The notes below the pieces were generated by a model. That model saw nothing but the letters and a program-made list of their open reading frames with translations, made no database searches and was not told the origin of the DNA. From contig NZ_JASJND010000001.1 of assembly GCF_030065535.1 (NCBI RefSeq), positions 558,001 to 622,000 on the forward strand: a DNA stretch of 64,000 nt, in the 5' to 3' direction. Origin of the DNA: Microbacterium dauci (lineage in GTDB: Bacteria > Actinomycetota > Actinomycetes > Actinomycetales > Microbacteriaceae). Both the position numbers and the translations under genes were made by a program. Of this stretch, positions 34,726-43,345 are shown piece after piece (position 1 is the stretch's first letter; each line of letters begins with the position of its first letter).

Positions 34726-34798
34726 GCCCCCGTAGCCCAATGGCAGAGGCAGGCGACTTAAAATCGCTTCAGTCTGGGTTCGAGTCCCAGCGGGGGTA
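34726..34798 (+). tRNA. tRNA with UAA anticodon (Leu by anticodon) but short variable loop
   Basis: A 73-nt cloverleaf. The acceptor stem is GCCCCCG/CGGGGGT with a G-U first pair. The anticodon stem GGCGA/TCGCT encloses loop CTTAAAA (anticodon TAA at 34784-34786 by count from the first base, that is, loop positions 34-36). The T arm is CTGGG-TTCGAGT-CCCAG. CCA is not encoded. The variable loop is only 5 nt, the class I form, whereas bacterial tRNA-Leu is class II with a long variable arm. A TACGCT box at 34712-34717 fits a promoter starting at the tRNA. It marks the left edge of the defence island. Confidence 0.85.
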
Positions 34799-34894
34799 CA
34801 TGGTGCTTCGAGCGCTCGGTGCATCATGGCAGCACGCGTCCGTGTGTGGACTCGATGCGAGGACCACTCTCAGAACGCCATGCGGGGGCACTAG

Positions 34895-36535
34895 GTGACT
34901 GAACTTAAACTGACGTTCGACCCGATGACGATCGAGCATCTCGGATTCAAGATGTACTCACACCTGCCGAATGCGGTCGCGGAGTTGGTCGCAAACTCGT
35001 ACGATGCCGACGCGACGTCCGTGCAGATCATCCTCGATGTCACAGGCGACTCGCTCATCGTGGCGGACGATGGGCATGGGATGTCCCTGGATGAGTTGCA
35101 GACGAACTACCTGACTATCGGGCGCAACAGGCGCGCACAGGATCGCGGCGACCTGTCCGAGTCCGGACGCAGACGCGTCGCGGGGCGAAAGGGCCTCGGA
35201 AAGCTCGCAGTGTTCGGAATTGGGAACACGATCGTCGTCGAGACGAAGCGTGCAGGAAGCGCCGAGTACGCTGAGGTCACGATGGTCTGGGATGACATCC
35301 TTGGCGCAGCTGGGTCCGAGTACAAGCCAACAGTCCGGATGCGTCCTGCCGACGTCGCTTCGCACTTCACGCGAATCCGTCTGAGCGATCTCACACGCAA
35401 GACCGCGGTGAAGGCCCGCGTGCTCGCCGCCAGTCTTTCTCGCCTTTTCAACTACCCGGATGCAGATTTCAACCTCTCGGTGTTGCAGGGCGACGAGCGT
35501 GTCCCTGTGAATCGCGAGCTCCGCTACGACTCGATCGAACAACACGCTCACTGGTCGGTCCCGGACGAATTCAGCAACCCGCCGGAGCTCGTGGGCGGCG
35601 TCTCAGGGACGATCATCGCTGCGACGAAGCCGCTTCCTGCGCCTATGCGCGGGGTCACGCTCTACGTCCGCGGACGGATGGCCAACGAACCGGAGTATTT
35701 CGGCGTCCCCGAGTCGTCACATGCGTTCTCCTACATAACGGGCTTCGTCGAGGCGGATGCGCTCGATTCGGGTGCTGATGTCATTGCAACCGATCGACGG
35801 TCAGTCAACTGGGACATGGAACAAGCTGCGGCGCTCCGCGATTACCTGGCGGACGTGATCCGCAGCGCCGCGCAGAAGCGCCGTGTGCTGCGTGCGCGAG
35901 AGAACAAGGACCGAGCGAGTCAGAGTGCAGGCATCGATGTCGACGCTTGGAAGTCGACGATCAGAGGGGAGAAGCAGGCTGCCGCGGTCGAGAGCCTGCT
36001 CGATGAGGTCGTCTCTCCGGAGAACGACATCGACGATGCGAGGCGGCAGAAGCTCGTGGAGGGGATCAAGGCGATCGCACCCGAGCATGCAGATTTCCAT
36101 TGGCGCACCCTTCACCCGTCGATTCAGCGGGCCGCTGAGCGTGAATACCGGGATGGGCAGTATCACCACGCCGTCGTCGAGGCGATAAAGGCATACGTAC
36201 GCGACGTGCGTCGGATCGGAGCAAAGCCAGATGGCATGTCCGAACTGGACGTCCTTCGATCGACCTTGAATGGCGATGCGCCTGCTATCGACATTATCGT
36301 GCCCTTCTCATCGGTCGGCCTGTCGCCCGATACGCAGAAGAACATGCGCGGTGGTCAGCGCCTCATCTCCGAGGCGCTCTGGACCGGATTTCGGAACCCG
36401 ATTCAGCACGAAGGCGTGCGTGAACTCGAAGAGGCTGGCGTCTTCACGTACCAGGACTGCCTCGACGCGCTGAGTATCTTGTCGCACCTACGTCGGCGCA
36501 TCGAGCTCGTCGAGAGCGCGGCGGGCGTGGACTGA
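34895..36535 (+). CDS. GHKL (Hsp90-like) ATPase with C-terminal Ymh/TIGR02391-type domain
   Basis: A 546-residue protein. The complete GHKL ATP site is visible: N-box with catalytic Glu30 and Asn34 (AELVANSYDA), DDGHGM (58-63) and GRKGLGKLAVF (97-107). After a transducer-like middle, residues about 400-540 match the Ymh family pattern (TLHPSIQRAAEREYRDGQYHHAV...FRNPIQHEG), often found with phage-defence and HEPN-like proteins. Codons are visibly less GC-rich than in the flanking core genes, suggesting transfer. It converges on the C5-methyltransferase with stop codons 1 nt apart. It is probably the ATP-driven sensor or loader of the restriction module, but this is inference. Confidence 0.8.
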   Translation: MTELKLTFDPMTIEHLGFKMYSHLPNAVAELVANSYDADATSVQIILDVTGDSLIVADDGHGMSLDELQTNYLTIGRNRRAQDRGDLSESGRRRVAGRKGLGKLAVFGIGNTIVVETKRAGSAEYAEVTMVWDDILGAAGSEYKPTVRMRPADVASHFTRIRLSDLTRKTAVKARVLAASLSRLFNYPDADFNLSVLQGDERVPVNRELRYDSIEQHAHWSVPDEFSNPPELVGGVSGTIIAATKPLPAPMRGVTLYVRGRMANEPEYFGVPESSHAFSYITGFVEADALDSGADVIATDRRSVNWDMEQAAALRDYLADVIRSAAQKRRVLRARENKDRASQSAGIDVDAWKSTIRGEKQAAAVESLLDEVVSPENDIDDARRQKLVEGIKAIAPEHADFHWRTLHPSIQRAAEREYRDGQYHHAVVEAIKAYVRDVRRIGAKPDGMSELDVLRSTLNGDAPAIDIIVPFSSVGLSPDTQKNMRGGQRLISEALWTGFRNPIQHEGVRELEEAGVFTYQDCLDALSILSHLRRRIELVESAAGVD

Positions 36536-36536
36536 C

Positions 36537-37628
36537 CTACAGGGCACTCGCGATCTGCCGGCCGATCGCCGCGCCGAGGGGGATCGGCACGGCGTTGCCG
36601 ATCTGGCGTGCGATGGCGGTCTTTGAGCCGACGAACTGGTGGTCTGGCGGGAAGCCCTGGAGCACTGCTGCCTCGTAGTGGGTGATCGCGCGGTTCTTCG
36701 TGGGGTGCAAGTAGCGACCCTTCTCGGGCTTGAAGAACTCGGTACGGATCGTGACCGACGGGCGGTCGGTGTGGAGGCGTCCCATTACATCCGCGGATCC
36801 AGTGGTGTGCTTGCGCCAGCACGGCGCAAGATCGTCGGGCTTGATGTCGAACCTGTTGCCGCCTTCAGGGATCGCTTCGAATCGTCGCATCGAGAGTTCG
36901 GAGTAGTCACGGCTCCAGTGGAGCTCCCGCGTCGAGAACGGACCGGAGAAGGTCTTGCCCGCGAACGTCACCGATCGCGTGCCCAGCACAGTATCGCGAT
37001 CCGGGTCGCCGGGGATGCCGAGGAAAGCGTCCTCGACCCACGCATGGCGCTCGCGGGTTCCGTCGGCCACCGGAGCATGAGTCGGCGCGGGGAATCCAGG
37101 GAACGGAAGCGTCCGCAGGTGGCCGATCAGTACGGCCCGCTTGCGCGACTGCGGAGCACCGTAGTCGGCGGCGTTGAGGATGCGGTGCTGAAACGCGTAC
37201 TTCTCGAGGACACCGCCGGGCGCGGTCGCTTCGACGAACTGTTCGAACTGCGTCGACTTCTCGAAGACGGCGACGTTCTCGACGACGAAATACTTCGGCT
37301 CGACTCGAGTGATCGTCTCCGCATACTGGCGCCAGAGCTCGTTCCGGAGGTCCTCCTCGTCGCGCTTGCCGAGTGTCGAGAACCCTTGGCATGGGGGGCC
37401 GCCGACGACAACGTCGATGTTCTTCGGCATCGGCTGAGTCGCGAGCCAGTCTTCGATGCGGCCCGCGAAGACGATGCCCTCGCCGAATGTCGCTTCGTAC
37501 GAGGCGGCGGCCGCGGTGTCCATTTCGACTGCGGCGACGCTCTCGAATCGACGCGAGGCTTCGTGGAAGCCGGCGGTAAGCCCCCCGGCGCCGGCGAACA
37601 GGTCGAGGACGCGGATCTTACGAGGCAC
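36537..37628 (-). CDS. DNA cytosine-C5 methyltransferase
   Basis: A 363-residue Dcm-type enzyme with all core motifs: I LDLFAGAGGLTAGF, IV GGPPCQGFS with the catalytic Cys, VI VVENV, VIII QSRKRAVLIG and X AIARQIGNAVP. The variable target-recognition region lies between residues about 190 and 290; the recognition sequence cannot be read. The frame opens earlier, but GTG 37628 starts just before motif I and a TAGGAT box ends 8 nt upstream (leaderless). It probably protects host DNA from the island's nuclease. No Vsr gene or dedicated restriction enzyme adjoins it. Confidence 0.93.
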   Translation of the reverse strand: MPRKIRVLDLFAGAGGLTAGFHEASRRFESVAAVEMDTAAAASYEATFGEGIVFAGRIEDWLATQPMPKNIDVVVGGPPCQGFSTLGKRDEEDLRNELWRQYAETITRVEPKYFVVENVAVFEKSTQFEQFVEATAPGGVLEKYAFQHRILNAADYGAPQSRKRAVLIGHLRTLPFPGFPAPTHAPVADGTRERHAWVEDAFLGIPGDPDRDTVLGTRSVTFAGKTFSGPFSTRELHWSRDYSELSMRRFEAIPEGGNRFDIKPDDLAPCWRKHTTGSADVMGRLHTDRPSVTIRTEFFKPEKGRYLHPTKNRAITHYEAAVLQGFPPDHQFVGSKTAIARQIGNAVPIPLGAAIGRQIASAL

Positions 37629-37702
37629 GGTACCTGATCCTAGCCGGCCAAGCGGCGGCCGGCGTGCCGCCTCGCCGGGTGACCGCAGCCTGTGGCGCCG
37701 AA

Positions 37703-37735
37703 CGCGAGATATCGAACATAGATACGATACTCGCG
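37703..37735. promoter_or_regulatory. inverted repeat upstream of the C5-methyltransferase
   Basis: CGCGAGATATCG (37703-37714) pairs with CGATACTCGCG (37725-37735), with one bulged A, in the 168-nt gap between the sigma-fusion gene and the methyltransferase gene. The AT-rich centre contains -10-like boxes on the minus strand (TATCTA, TATGTT). It could be an operator controlling methyltransferase expression or a hairpin ending the sigma-fusion transcript. Confidence 0.5.
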
Positions 37736-37796
37736 ATAGGGTCCGACATTGGCGCACACACGATGTCGTCGAGCTGTGTCCGCTGCGCGCGGCAGT

Positions 37797-40373
37797 TCAA
37801 CTCGGCTGGCCGGCGACAGCGGATCGAAGCTGCTTCATCGTCTTCGATTCGATCTGACGCGCGCGTTCGCGGGTCACGCCGAGACGCGCACCGATCTGGT
37901 CGAGCGTCATCGGCGGCGCCCCGCCGACGCCGAACCGCCACCGGAGCACATCAGCTTCGCGTTCGGTCAACGTGTCGAGAATCGGCTTCAGCTGGGCAGC
38001 CCTGGCGCCAATCTCGACATGCTCCTCCGGGCCGATTGCGTCCGCGTCGACCAATTCGTCGGCGAGGGAGACCCACTCGGATTCACCCTCCGCGGTCTCG
38101 AGGAGCACAGGCCAGTCGAGCGAGAGCGGTGCAGAGAGGTTGTCGACGATCGCTCGTACGAACTCGGGCTTCACCTCGAGCGTCTCAGAGACCTCGGCGA
38201 GACGCTGCGACGTCGTCCCCTGGGCCGCCTTCCACGCCTTCACGACGGCGGGCAGCTGGTCCACAACGTGCACGGGGAAACGGATCGTGCGTCCCTGATC
38301 GGCGATCGCCCGCTCGATGCCCTGACGGATCCACCAAGTGGCATACGTGGAGAACTTCGTGCCGTGAAAGCGATCGAACTTCTGCACCGCACGCAGTAGG
38401 CCGAGGGATCCTTCCTGGGTGAGGTCTGCCAGGTCCAGCCCGTTCCGCTGATAGCGCCTTGCGATGTGGACGACGAGTCGCAGGTTCGACGCGACCATTC
38501 GCGCGAACGCGCGCTCTCCATTCCGCGCGATCCAGGCCAGGTCGAGGCGGTCCTGGGTGAGCGGAGTTTCGGCGGTCATCCGTGCGAGCCGCGATTCGGC
38601 GATGACGCCCGCTTCGATCTGGCGCGCGAGCTCGACCTCCTCTTCGGCGGTGAGCAGTTCGAACTCCCGGACGCGGCGCATCAGATCGACCATGATGTCG
38701 TCATCGATGTGCACATCGGCGACTGCCGGGTCCGCGAGCGGTTCGTACGGATCGCGACCCGTTACGCGCACTGACTCGATCAGCCCGTTTTCGTCGTCCT
38801 CCTCGTCGTCGGACGCGTTGCCTGAACCGGATGGCAAGGCGGTCTCATCGTCGTGCCCCGGACCACGGCCGGGAGCAACCGCCCGGCTGACGATCGCGAC
38901 GGCCGCGAGGGCGGCGTGGACGACGTCCAGGCGCTCACGTGTGTGGGCGGCGAGGCGCTCCTTGCCCGCATGGGGCTCGAGCAGGAGGTAGACGCTGGTC
39001 TTCAGCAGTTCCAGGCGCGCGGGTTCGGACTCGAGCGCGACGCGATGGACTTCGTTCAGTTGAACGACGCCGGTCGTCGGCTCGAAGGCGTACAGCTGAC
39101 GCGATGCGAGCCCGGCCCACTCGAAACTGACCGAAACGCCGTCGTCGCGGACGCCCACAGTGCGCTCGACGAGATCGGCGATGCCGTCAGGCGAGCCCGT
39201 CCCCGCAGTCGCGAACGGCTGCGCACGGAGCTCACGCTGCTGCGCGTTGCGCAGGACGGCCTGCGCCTCCTCGATGAAGGCGCGCAACGAGAAGCCGTCG
39301 GAACGCGCCCGAGTGAGCGCGTCGATCGCGACCGGGCGCAGAAGCACCCCTCGCTTCTCCGCGTTCATTGCGACCGCATGAAGGCCGTCGGTCGTGATGT
39401 CGATTGCGGCGCGTGCGAGCTGTGTGTCGGCTCCGCCATCGGGGTGCAGCTGGAGCCACCCGCCGCTGTGCAGGAGCCGGTCGTTCCGGTAGACGTAGAG
39501 ACCCTGCCACGCGCCGCGGGGGCGTCCCAGCATCTTGACTGCGGGGCTGTCGACCGCTGGTGGGAGGACGAAGCAGGTCATGGCGAGGCGTCCGCCGCCG
39601 GGCAGGTCGGCCTCGAGCCGCTTCGGGTACCCGTCGGCTCCCCATCGCTCGAAGGCGAACGGATCGATCGGTCTGACGGTCCGTGGCGCGCCGGACTCGT
39701 TGCTGGCCTCGTCGAGCTCATCGAGCTCGATCTTGATACGCCCGTCGCCGAGCAGCCGATGGAACGTGAGTCCCAGCTGATCACGCAACTGGATGATCAT
39801 CGTCTCGAACCAGTTGCGGCGGGCGTGGTAACCGCCGGCCTCGGACACGTTCTCGAGGTCGGACCACTCGACGACGGTTCCAGACTCGGCGCCCAGCCCG
39901 CGTCGTTCGAGGACCGCGGCAGCGGCCCCTGCGTCGATGATCTGCGCCCGAACCTGCGGACCCGTCTGCGCGCGGTCGAGGCGAAGTCCCGCAGCAGGGG
40001 AGAAGCCTGTCGTGGACAGGACGGTCAGGATGCGCGCCTGGCTGAGCGACGCCGCCTTCAGTCCGACGCCGAAATGGCCGAGTTCGGTGGGGCCGTGGTC
40101 GCGGGACCGCCCCAACGACATCGCGCGCTCGAGCTGTTCGGCCGTCATTCCGCAGCCGTCGTCCCGGATGCGGATCGACCGCACGGCACCGGCCCGCATC
40201 ACGAACCGGATGCCGACACGCGTCGCACCGGCATCGATGCTGTTGTCGATGAGGTCGGACAGCGCGGACGCGAGGCTGTGGCCGCGGCCGACCGCACTCA
40301 AGATCGACGCGTCGGTCGGCAGTTCAAGCGTGTCCGTTGCGTCCGGCGCGAGCGGGTCGGCGGTGTCCCTCAT
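37797..40373 (-). CDS. fusion of a MORC/MutL-like GHKL ATPase to a sigma-70 factor
   Basis: One uninterrupted 858-residue frame. Residues about 20-500 form a GHKL ATPase: N-box DLIDNSIDA (Asp40 in place of the usual catalytic Glu, Asn44), DDGCGM (71-76), GHFGVGLKAAS (99-109), then a transducer region with GLYVYRNDRLLHSGGW (291-306). A Gly/Asp/Glu-rich linker spans about 500-535. Residues 540-858 are a complete sigma factor: region 1.2 LLTAEEEVELARQIEAG, region 2 ERAFARMVASNLRLV to FSTYATWWIRQGIERAI, region 3, and region 4 LTEREADVLRWRFGV...TLDQIGARLGVTRERARQIE. The ATPase half is paralogous to the stand-alone ATPase at 46731. The ATG at 40373 follows a TAGCAT box by 7 nt. The sigma regions look like the primary or alternative type with intact region 2.4, not the ECF type. 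Role inferred: coupling the ATPase clamp to RNA polymerase or self-activating the locus. Confidence 0.85.
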   Translation of the reverse strand: MRDTADPLAPDATDTLELPTDASILSAVGRGHSLASALSDLIDNSIDAGATRVGIRFVMRAGAVRSIRIRDDGCGMTAEQLERAMSLGRSRDHGPTELGHFGVGLKAASLSQARILTVLSTTGFSPAAGLRLDRAQTGPQVRAQIIDAGAAAAVLERRGLGAESGTVVEWSDLENVSEAGGYHARRNWFETMIIQLRDQLGLTFHRLLGDGRIKIELDELDEASNESGAPRTVRPIDPFAFERWGADGYPKRLEADLPGGGRLAMTCFVLPPAVDSPAVKMLGRPRGAWQGLYVYRNDRLLHSGGWLQLHPDGGADTQLARAAIDITTDGLHAVAMNAEKRGVLLRPVAIDALTRARSDGFSLRAFIEEAQAVLRNAQQRELRAQPFATAGTGSPDGIADLVERTVGVRDDGVSVSFEWAGLASRQLYAFEPTTGVVQLNEVHRVALESEPARLELLKTSVYLLLEPHAGKERLAAHTRERLDVVHAALAAVAIVSRAVAPGRGPGHDDETALPSGSGNASDDEEDDENGLIESVRVTGRDPYEPLADPAVADVHIDDDIMVDLMRRVREFELLTAEEEVELARQIEAGVIAESRLARMTAETPLTQDRLDLAWIARNGERAFARMVASNLRLVVHIARRYQRNGLDLADLTQEGSLGLLRAVQKFDRFHGTKFSTYATWWIRQGIERAIADQGRTIRFPVHVVDQLPAVVKAWKAAQGTTSQRLAEVSETLEVKPEFVRAIVDNLSAPLSLDWPVLLETAEGESEWVSLADELVDADAIGPEEHVEIGARAAQLKPILDTLTEREADVLRWRFGVGGAPPMTLDQIGARLGVTRERARQIESKTMKQLRSAVAGQPS

Positions 40374-40522
40374 GGCGGCGATGCTACCGAGCGGCGCAGA
40401 CGTGCGACCGGCAGTGATCGCAAGACGGTCCGTGTCGTGAGGGTGCGATAGAAAGGGAGGGTCTCTGGCCGGAGAGCGTCGACCGACGTCGCCGCGGCCA
40501 GCGGTGCTCCTGGAGATTCCCC
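40374..40522. promoter_or_regulatory. divergent promoter region between the sigma fusion and the five-gene operon
   Basis: 149 nt. On the minus strand TAGCAT (complement of 40381-40386) ends 7 nt before the sigma-fusion ATG. On the plus strand GATAGAAAGGGAGGG (about 40447-40461) contains a TAGAAA box, and TGGAG precedes the GTG at 40523. Both -35 regions are weak. This is the place where the encoded sigma factor would be expected to act. Confidence 0.5.
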
Positions 40523-43345
40523 GTGCCCAAGAAGAAGCTCATCGAGGTCGCGCTGCCGCTGGAAGCGATCAACGCGCAGTCTGCTCGTGAGAAGTCGATC
40601 CGGCACGGACACCCCTCGACGCTGCACCTGTGGTGGGCGCGCCGCCCCCTCGCGACCGCGCGTGCCGTGCTGTTCGCGCAGCTGGTGGACGACCCGTCGG
40701 AGCACGCGGATGAGTTCCGTGAGGAGGCCGAGCGCAACGGCGTCGGCGATGTCGATGCGCATGTCGCGGCGCGCGTGGATGCCGAGCGGCAGCGACTGTT
40801 CGACCTCATCACCCGCATGGTCGACTGGGACAATCTCGGCGATGAGGCGCTCTTCGACGCCGTGCGCGCCGAGATCCTCCGATCCACCGACGGCGCGCCG
40901 CCGGCGATCCTCGACCCCTTCGCCGGCGGCGGCACGATCCCGCTCGAGGCGCAGCGGCTCGGCCTCGAGGCGCACGCCAGCGACCTCAACCCCGTCGCGG
41001 TGCTCATCAACAAGGCGTTGATCGAGATTCCGCCGGTCTTCGCCGACCGTCCGCCGGTGTACCCCGGCGCCGACGGCACGCGCAACTCCTGGCCGCGCGC
41101 AACCGGTCTTGCCGAAGACGTGCGCCGCTACGGCGAGTGGATGCGCGACGAAGCGGAGCGGCGCATCGGCCACCTCTACCCGAAGGCGACGCTGCCGGAC
41201 GGCACCCAGGCGAACGTCATCGCATGGATCTGGGCCCGCACCGTCACCTGCCCGAACCCCGCCTGCGGCATCGAGATGCCGCTCGTACGCTCCTGGTGGC
41301 TCGGCAAGAAGAAGGGCAAGGAAGCCTACGTCTTCCCGACAGTCGTCGATGGCCGTGTCGAGTACACAATTGGGCACGACCTGAAGGCGGCGCCGACGAA
41401 GGACGAGGACGGGACTGTCGGGAGGCTCGGAGCCACCTGCGTGGCGTGCGCGAATGCGGTACCGCTTGAGTACGTCCGCGCCACGAGTCGCGACGTCGGG
41501 TTGGGAGCGCAACTCATGGCGATCGTTGCCGAGGGCGTCCGCTCCCGTATCTATCTGCAGCCGGGCGTCGAGCACATCAGGGTGGCGTTAGACGCTGCTC
41601 CCACCGATGTACCCGCCGGGCAGCTGTTCGATTGGCCAGGCCGGATCAACGTCGTGCGCTACGGACTCACGAACTTCTCCGACCTGTTCACGAACCGGCA
41701 GCTGACGGCGCTCACGACGTTCAGCGACCTCGTCAGTGAGGCGCGGGAGCGGGTGCTCAAGGACGCCCTTGCTGCAGGGATTCCCCAGGGCGACCGCCTC
41801 GAATCCGCCGGAACCGGTGCCGCAGCCTACGCCGACGCCGTCGCCACCTACCTCGGTATCGGCGTCAGCAGGACTGCCGATATCGGCAATGCGCTCGCGA
41901 CATGGTCGAACTCCCGTGATCAGACCCGGAATCTGTTCTCGCGACAGGCGGTTCCGATGGCGTGGGACTTCGTAGAGGTGTCGCCTTTCGCCCGCGCGTC
42001 AGGTGATCCGATTGTTGCGCTGGCGTCCGTAGCGGAGGTGGTCGACCGACTCCCGGCATCGCGATGTGGTTCGGTCAAGCAGGCCGACGCGTCAACTCGT
42101 CCATACGAAGGCCTCACCATTTCGACAGACCCGCCGTACTACGACAACATCGGCTACTCAGACCTCTCCGACTTCTTCTACGTTTGGCTCCGGCGAGGGC
42201 TTCGCTCCATCCATCCAGGGCTCCTGAGCACCATGTTGGTGCCGAAAGCCGAGGAACTTGTCGCTAATCCCTATCGGCACGGCGGGCGCGAAGCGGCACA
42301 GGACTTCTTCGAATCCGGGTTCCGGCGCGTGTTCGCTGGCGCGCGGCGCTCCGCCGGCGAAGACCTTCCCGTTACCGTCTACTACGCGTTCAAGCAGGCG
42401 GAGCTCGAAGCCGACGGTCTGGCTTCGACGGGCTGGGAGACGCTGCTCAGCGGGATGGTGTCCGAAGGGTGGATGGTCACCGCGACATGGCCCGTGCGCT
42501 CGGAGCGCGCTGGCCGCATGATCAGCATCGGAACGAATGCGCTCGCCTCGTCCATCGTGCTGGCGCTCCGGCCACGACCCAATGATGCGCCGATCACGGA
42601 CCGCCGCGGGTTCCTCGCGGAGCTGAAGGCGACGCTGCCGGAGGCGCTGCGCCATCTGCAGCAGGGGAGCATCGCGCCCGTCGACATGGCGCAGGCGGCG
42701 ATCGGTCCGGGCATGGCGACATTCTCGAAGTATGCGCGGGTGGTCGAACCTTCGGGCGACCCGATGACCGTCCGCGACGCGCTCCGAGCGATCAACGGGG
42801 TGCTCGACGAAGTGCTGTCGCAGCAGGAGGGGGACTTCGACGACGACACCCGCTGGTGCGTCGCCTGGTTCGAGACCCACGGCTTCGACGTATCGCAGTA
42901 CGGCGAGGCGGAGACGCTCGCCAGTGCGAAGAACGCGTCCGTGGCATCGCTCGCACGCTCCGGCGTGATCTCCAGCGGCGGCGGAAAAGTGAAGCTGTTC
43001 GCGCCCGACGAGCTGCCCGCGGACTACGACCCGCGCACGGACGACCGCATCTCGCTCTGGGAGGTCGTGCTTCACATGGCTCGTGCCCTCTCCGACGCCG
43101 GACTCGACGCGGCCGGGCGCATCCTCGCCAGCGCGGAGGAGCGCGGCATCGACATGACCGCGGCGCACGAGCTCGCCTACCTGCTCTACGCCGTCGCCGA
43201 GAAGCGGGGGCTGACGCAGGCCGGCATCCTGTTCAACACGCTTGGCTCGTCATGGCCCGAGGTGCGCACGGCCGCGGCATCCCTCGCTGAACAGCCGGCC
43301 GAGACCCCAGCGCAGACCCTCGACTTCGACACCCTGGAGGCATGA
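40523..43345 (+). CDS. DUF1156-domain DNA methyltransferase
   Basis: A 940-residue amino-type (N6-adenine or N4-cytosine) DNA methylase. The N-terminal DUF1156 block includes STLHLWWARRPLATARAVL. AdoMet motif I is DPFAGGGTIPLEA near residue 130 and catalytic motif IV TDPPYYDNIGYSDLSDFFY near 534. The about 400-residue insert between them, with CPNPACG and CVACANA cysteine pairs (zinc ribbon), may read the DNA target. DUF1156 methylases travel with DUF499 ATPases in anti-phage loci, as here. The GTG has TGGAG upstream. It overlaps the next gene by 4 nt. Confidence 0.9.
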   Translation: MPKKKLIEVALPLEAINAQSAREKSIRHGHPSTLHLWWARRPLATARAVLFAQLVDDPSEHADEFREEAERNGVGDVDAHVAARVDAERQRLFDLITRMVDWDNLGDEALFDAVRAEILRSTDGAPPAILDPFAGGGTIPLEAQRLGLEAHASDLNPVAVLINKALIEIPPVFADRPPVYPGADGTRNSWPRATGLAEDVRRYGEWMRDEAERRIGHLYPKATLPDGTQANVIAWIWARTVTCPNPACGIEMPLVRSWWLGKKKGKEAYVFPTVVDGRVEYTIGHDLKAAPTKDEDGTVGRLGATCVACANAVPLEYVRATSRDVGLGAQLMAIVAEGVRSRIYLQPGVEHIRVALDAAPTDVPAGQLFDWPGRINVVRYGLTNFSDLFTNRQLTALTTFSDLVSEARERVLKDALAAGIPQGDRLESAGTGAAAYADAVATYLGIGVSRTADIGNALATWSNSRDQTRNLFSRQAVPMAWDFVEVSPFARASGDPIVALASVAEVVDRLPASRCGSVKQADASTRPYEGLTISTDPPYYDNIGYSDLSDFFYVWLRRGLRSIHPGLLSTMLVPKAEELVANPYRHGGREAAQDFFESGFRRVFAGARRSAGEDLPVTVYYAFKQAELEADGLASTGWETLLSGMVSEGWMVTATWPVRSERAGRMISIGTNALASSIVLALRPRPNDAPITDRRGFLAELKATLPEALRHLQQGSIAPVDMAQAAIGPGMATFSKYARVVEPSGDPMTVRDALRAINGVLDEVLSQQEGDFDDDTRWCVAWFETHGFDVSQYGEAETLASAKNASVASLARSGVISSGGGKVKLFAPDELPADYDPRTDDRISLWEVVLHMARALSDAGLDAAGRILASAEERGIDMTAAHELAYLLYAVAEKRGLTQAGILFNTLGSSWPEVRTAAASLAEQPAETPAQTLDFDTLEA

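Noticed and set aside
34820..34890. Phage attachment core after the tRNA
   Set aside because: I could not find a second copy of the tRNA 3' end or any integrase gene in the window, so no att site is claimed.
36537..37628. Simple stand-alone type II restriction-modification system around the C5-methyltransferase
   Set aside because: No restriction endonuclease or Vsr gene adjoins it; the neighbours are GHKL ATPases and the sigma fusion, so it more likely belongs to the larger island.
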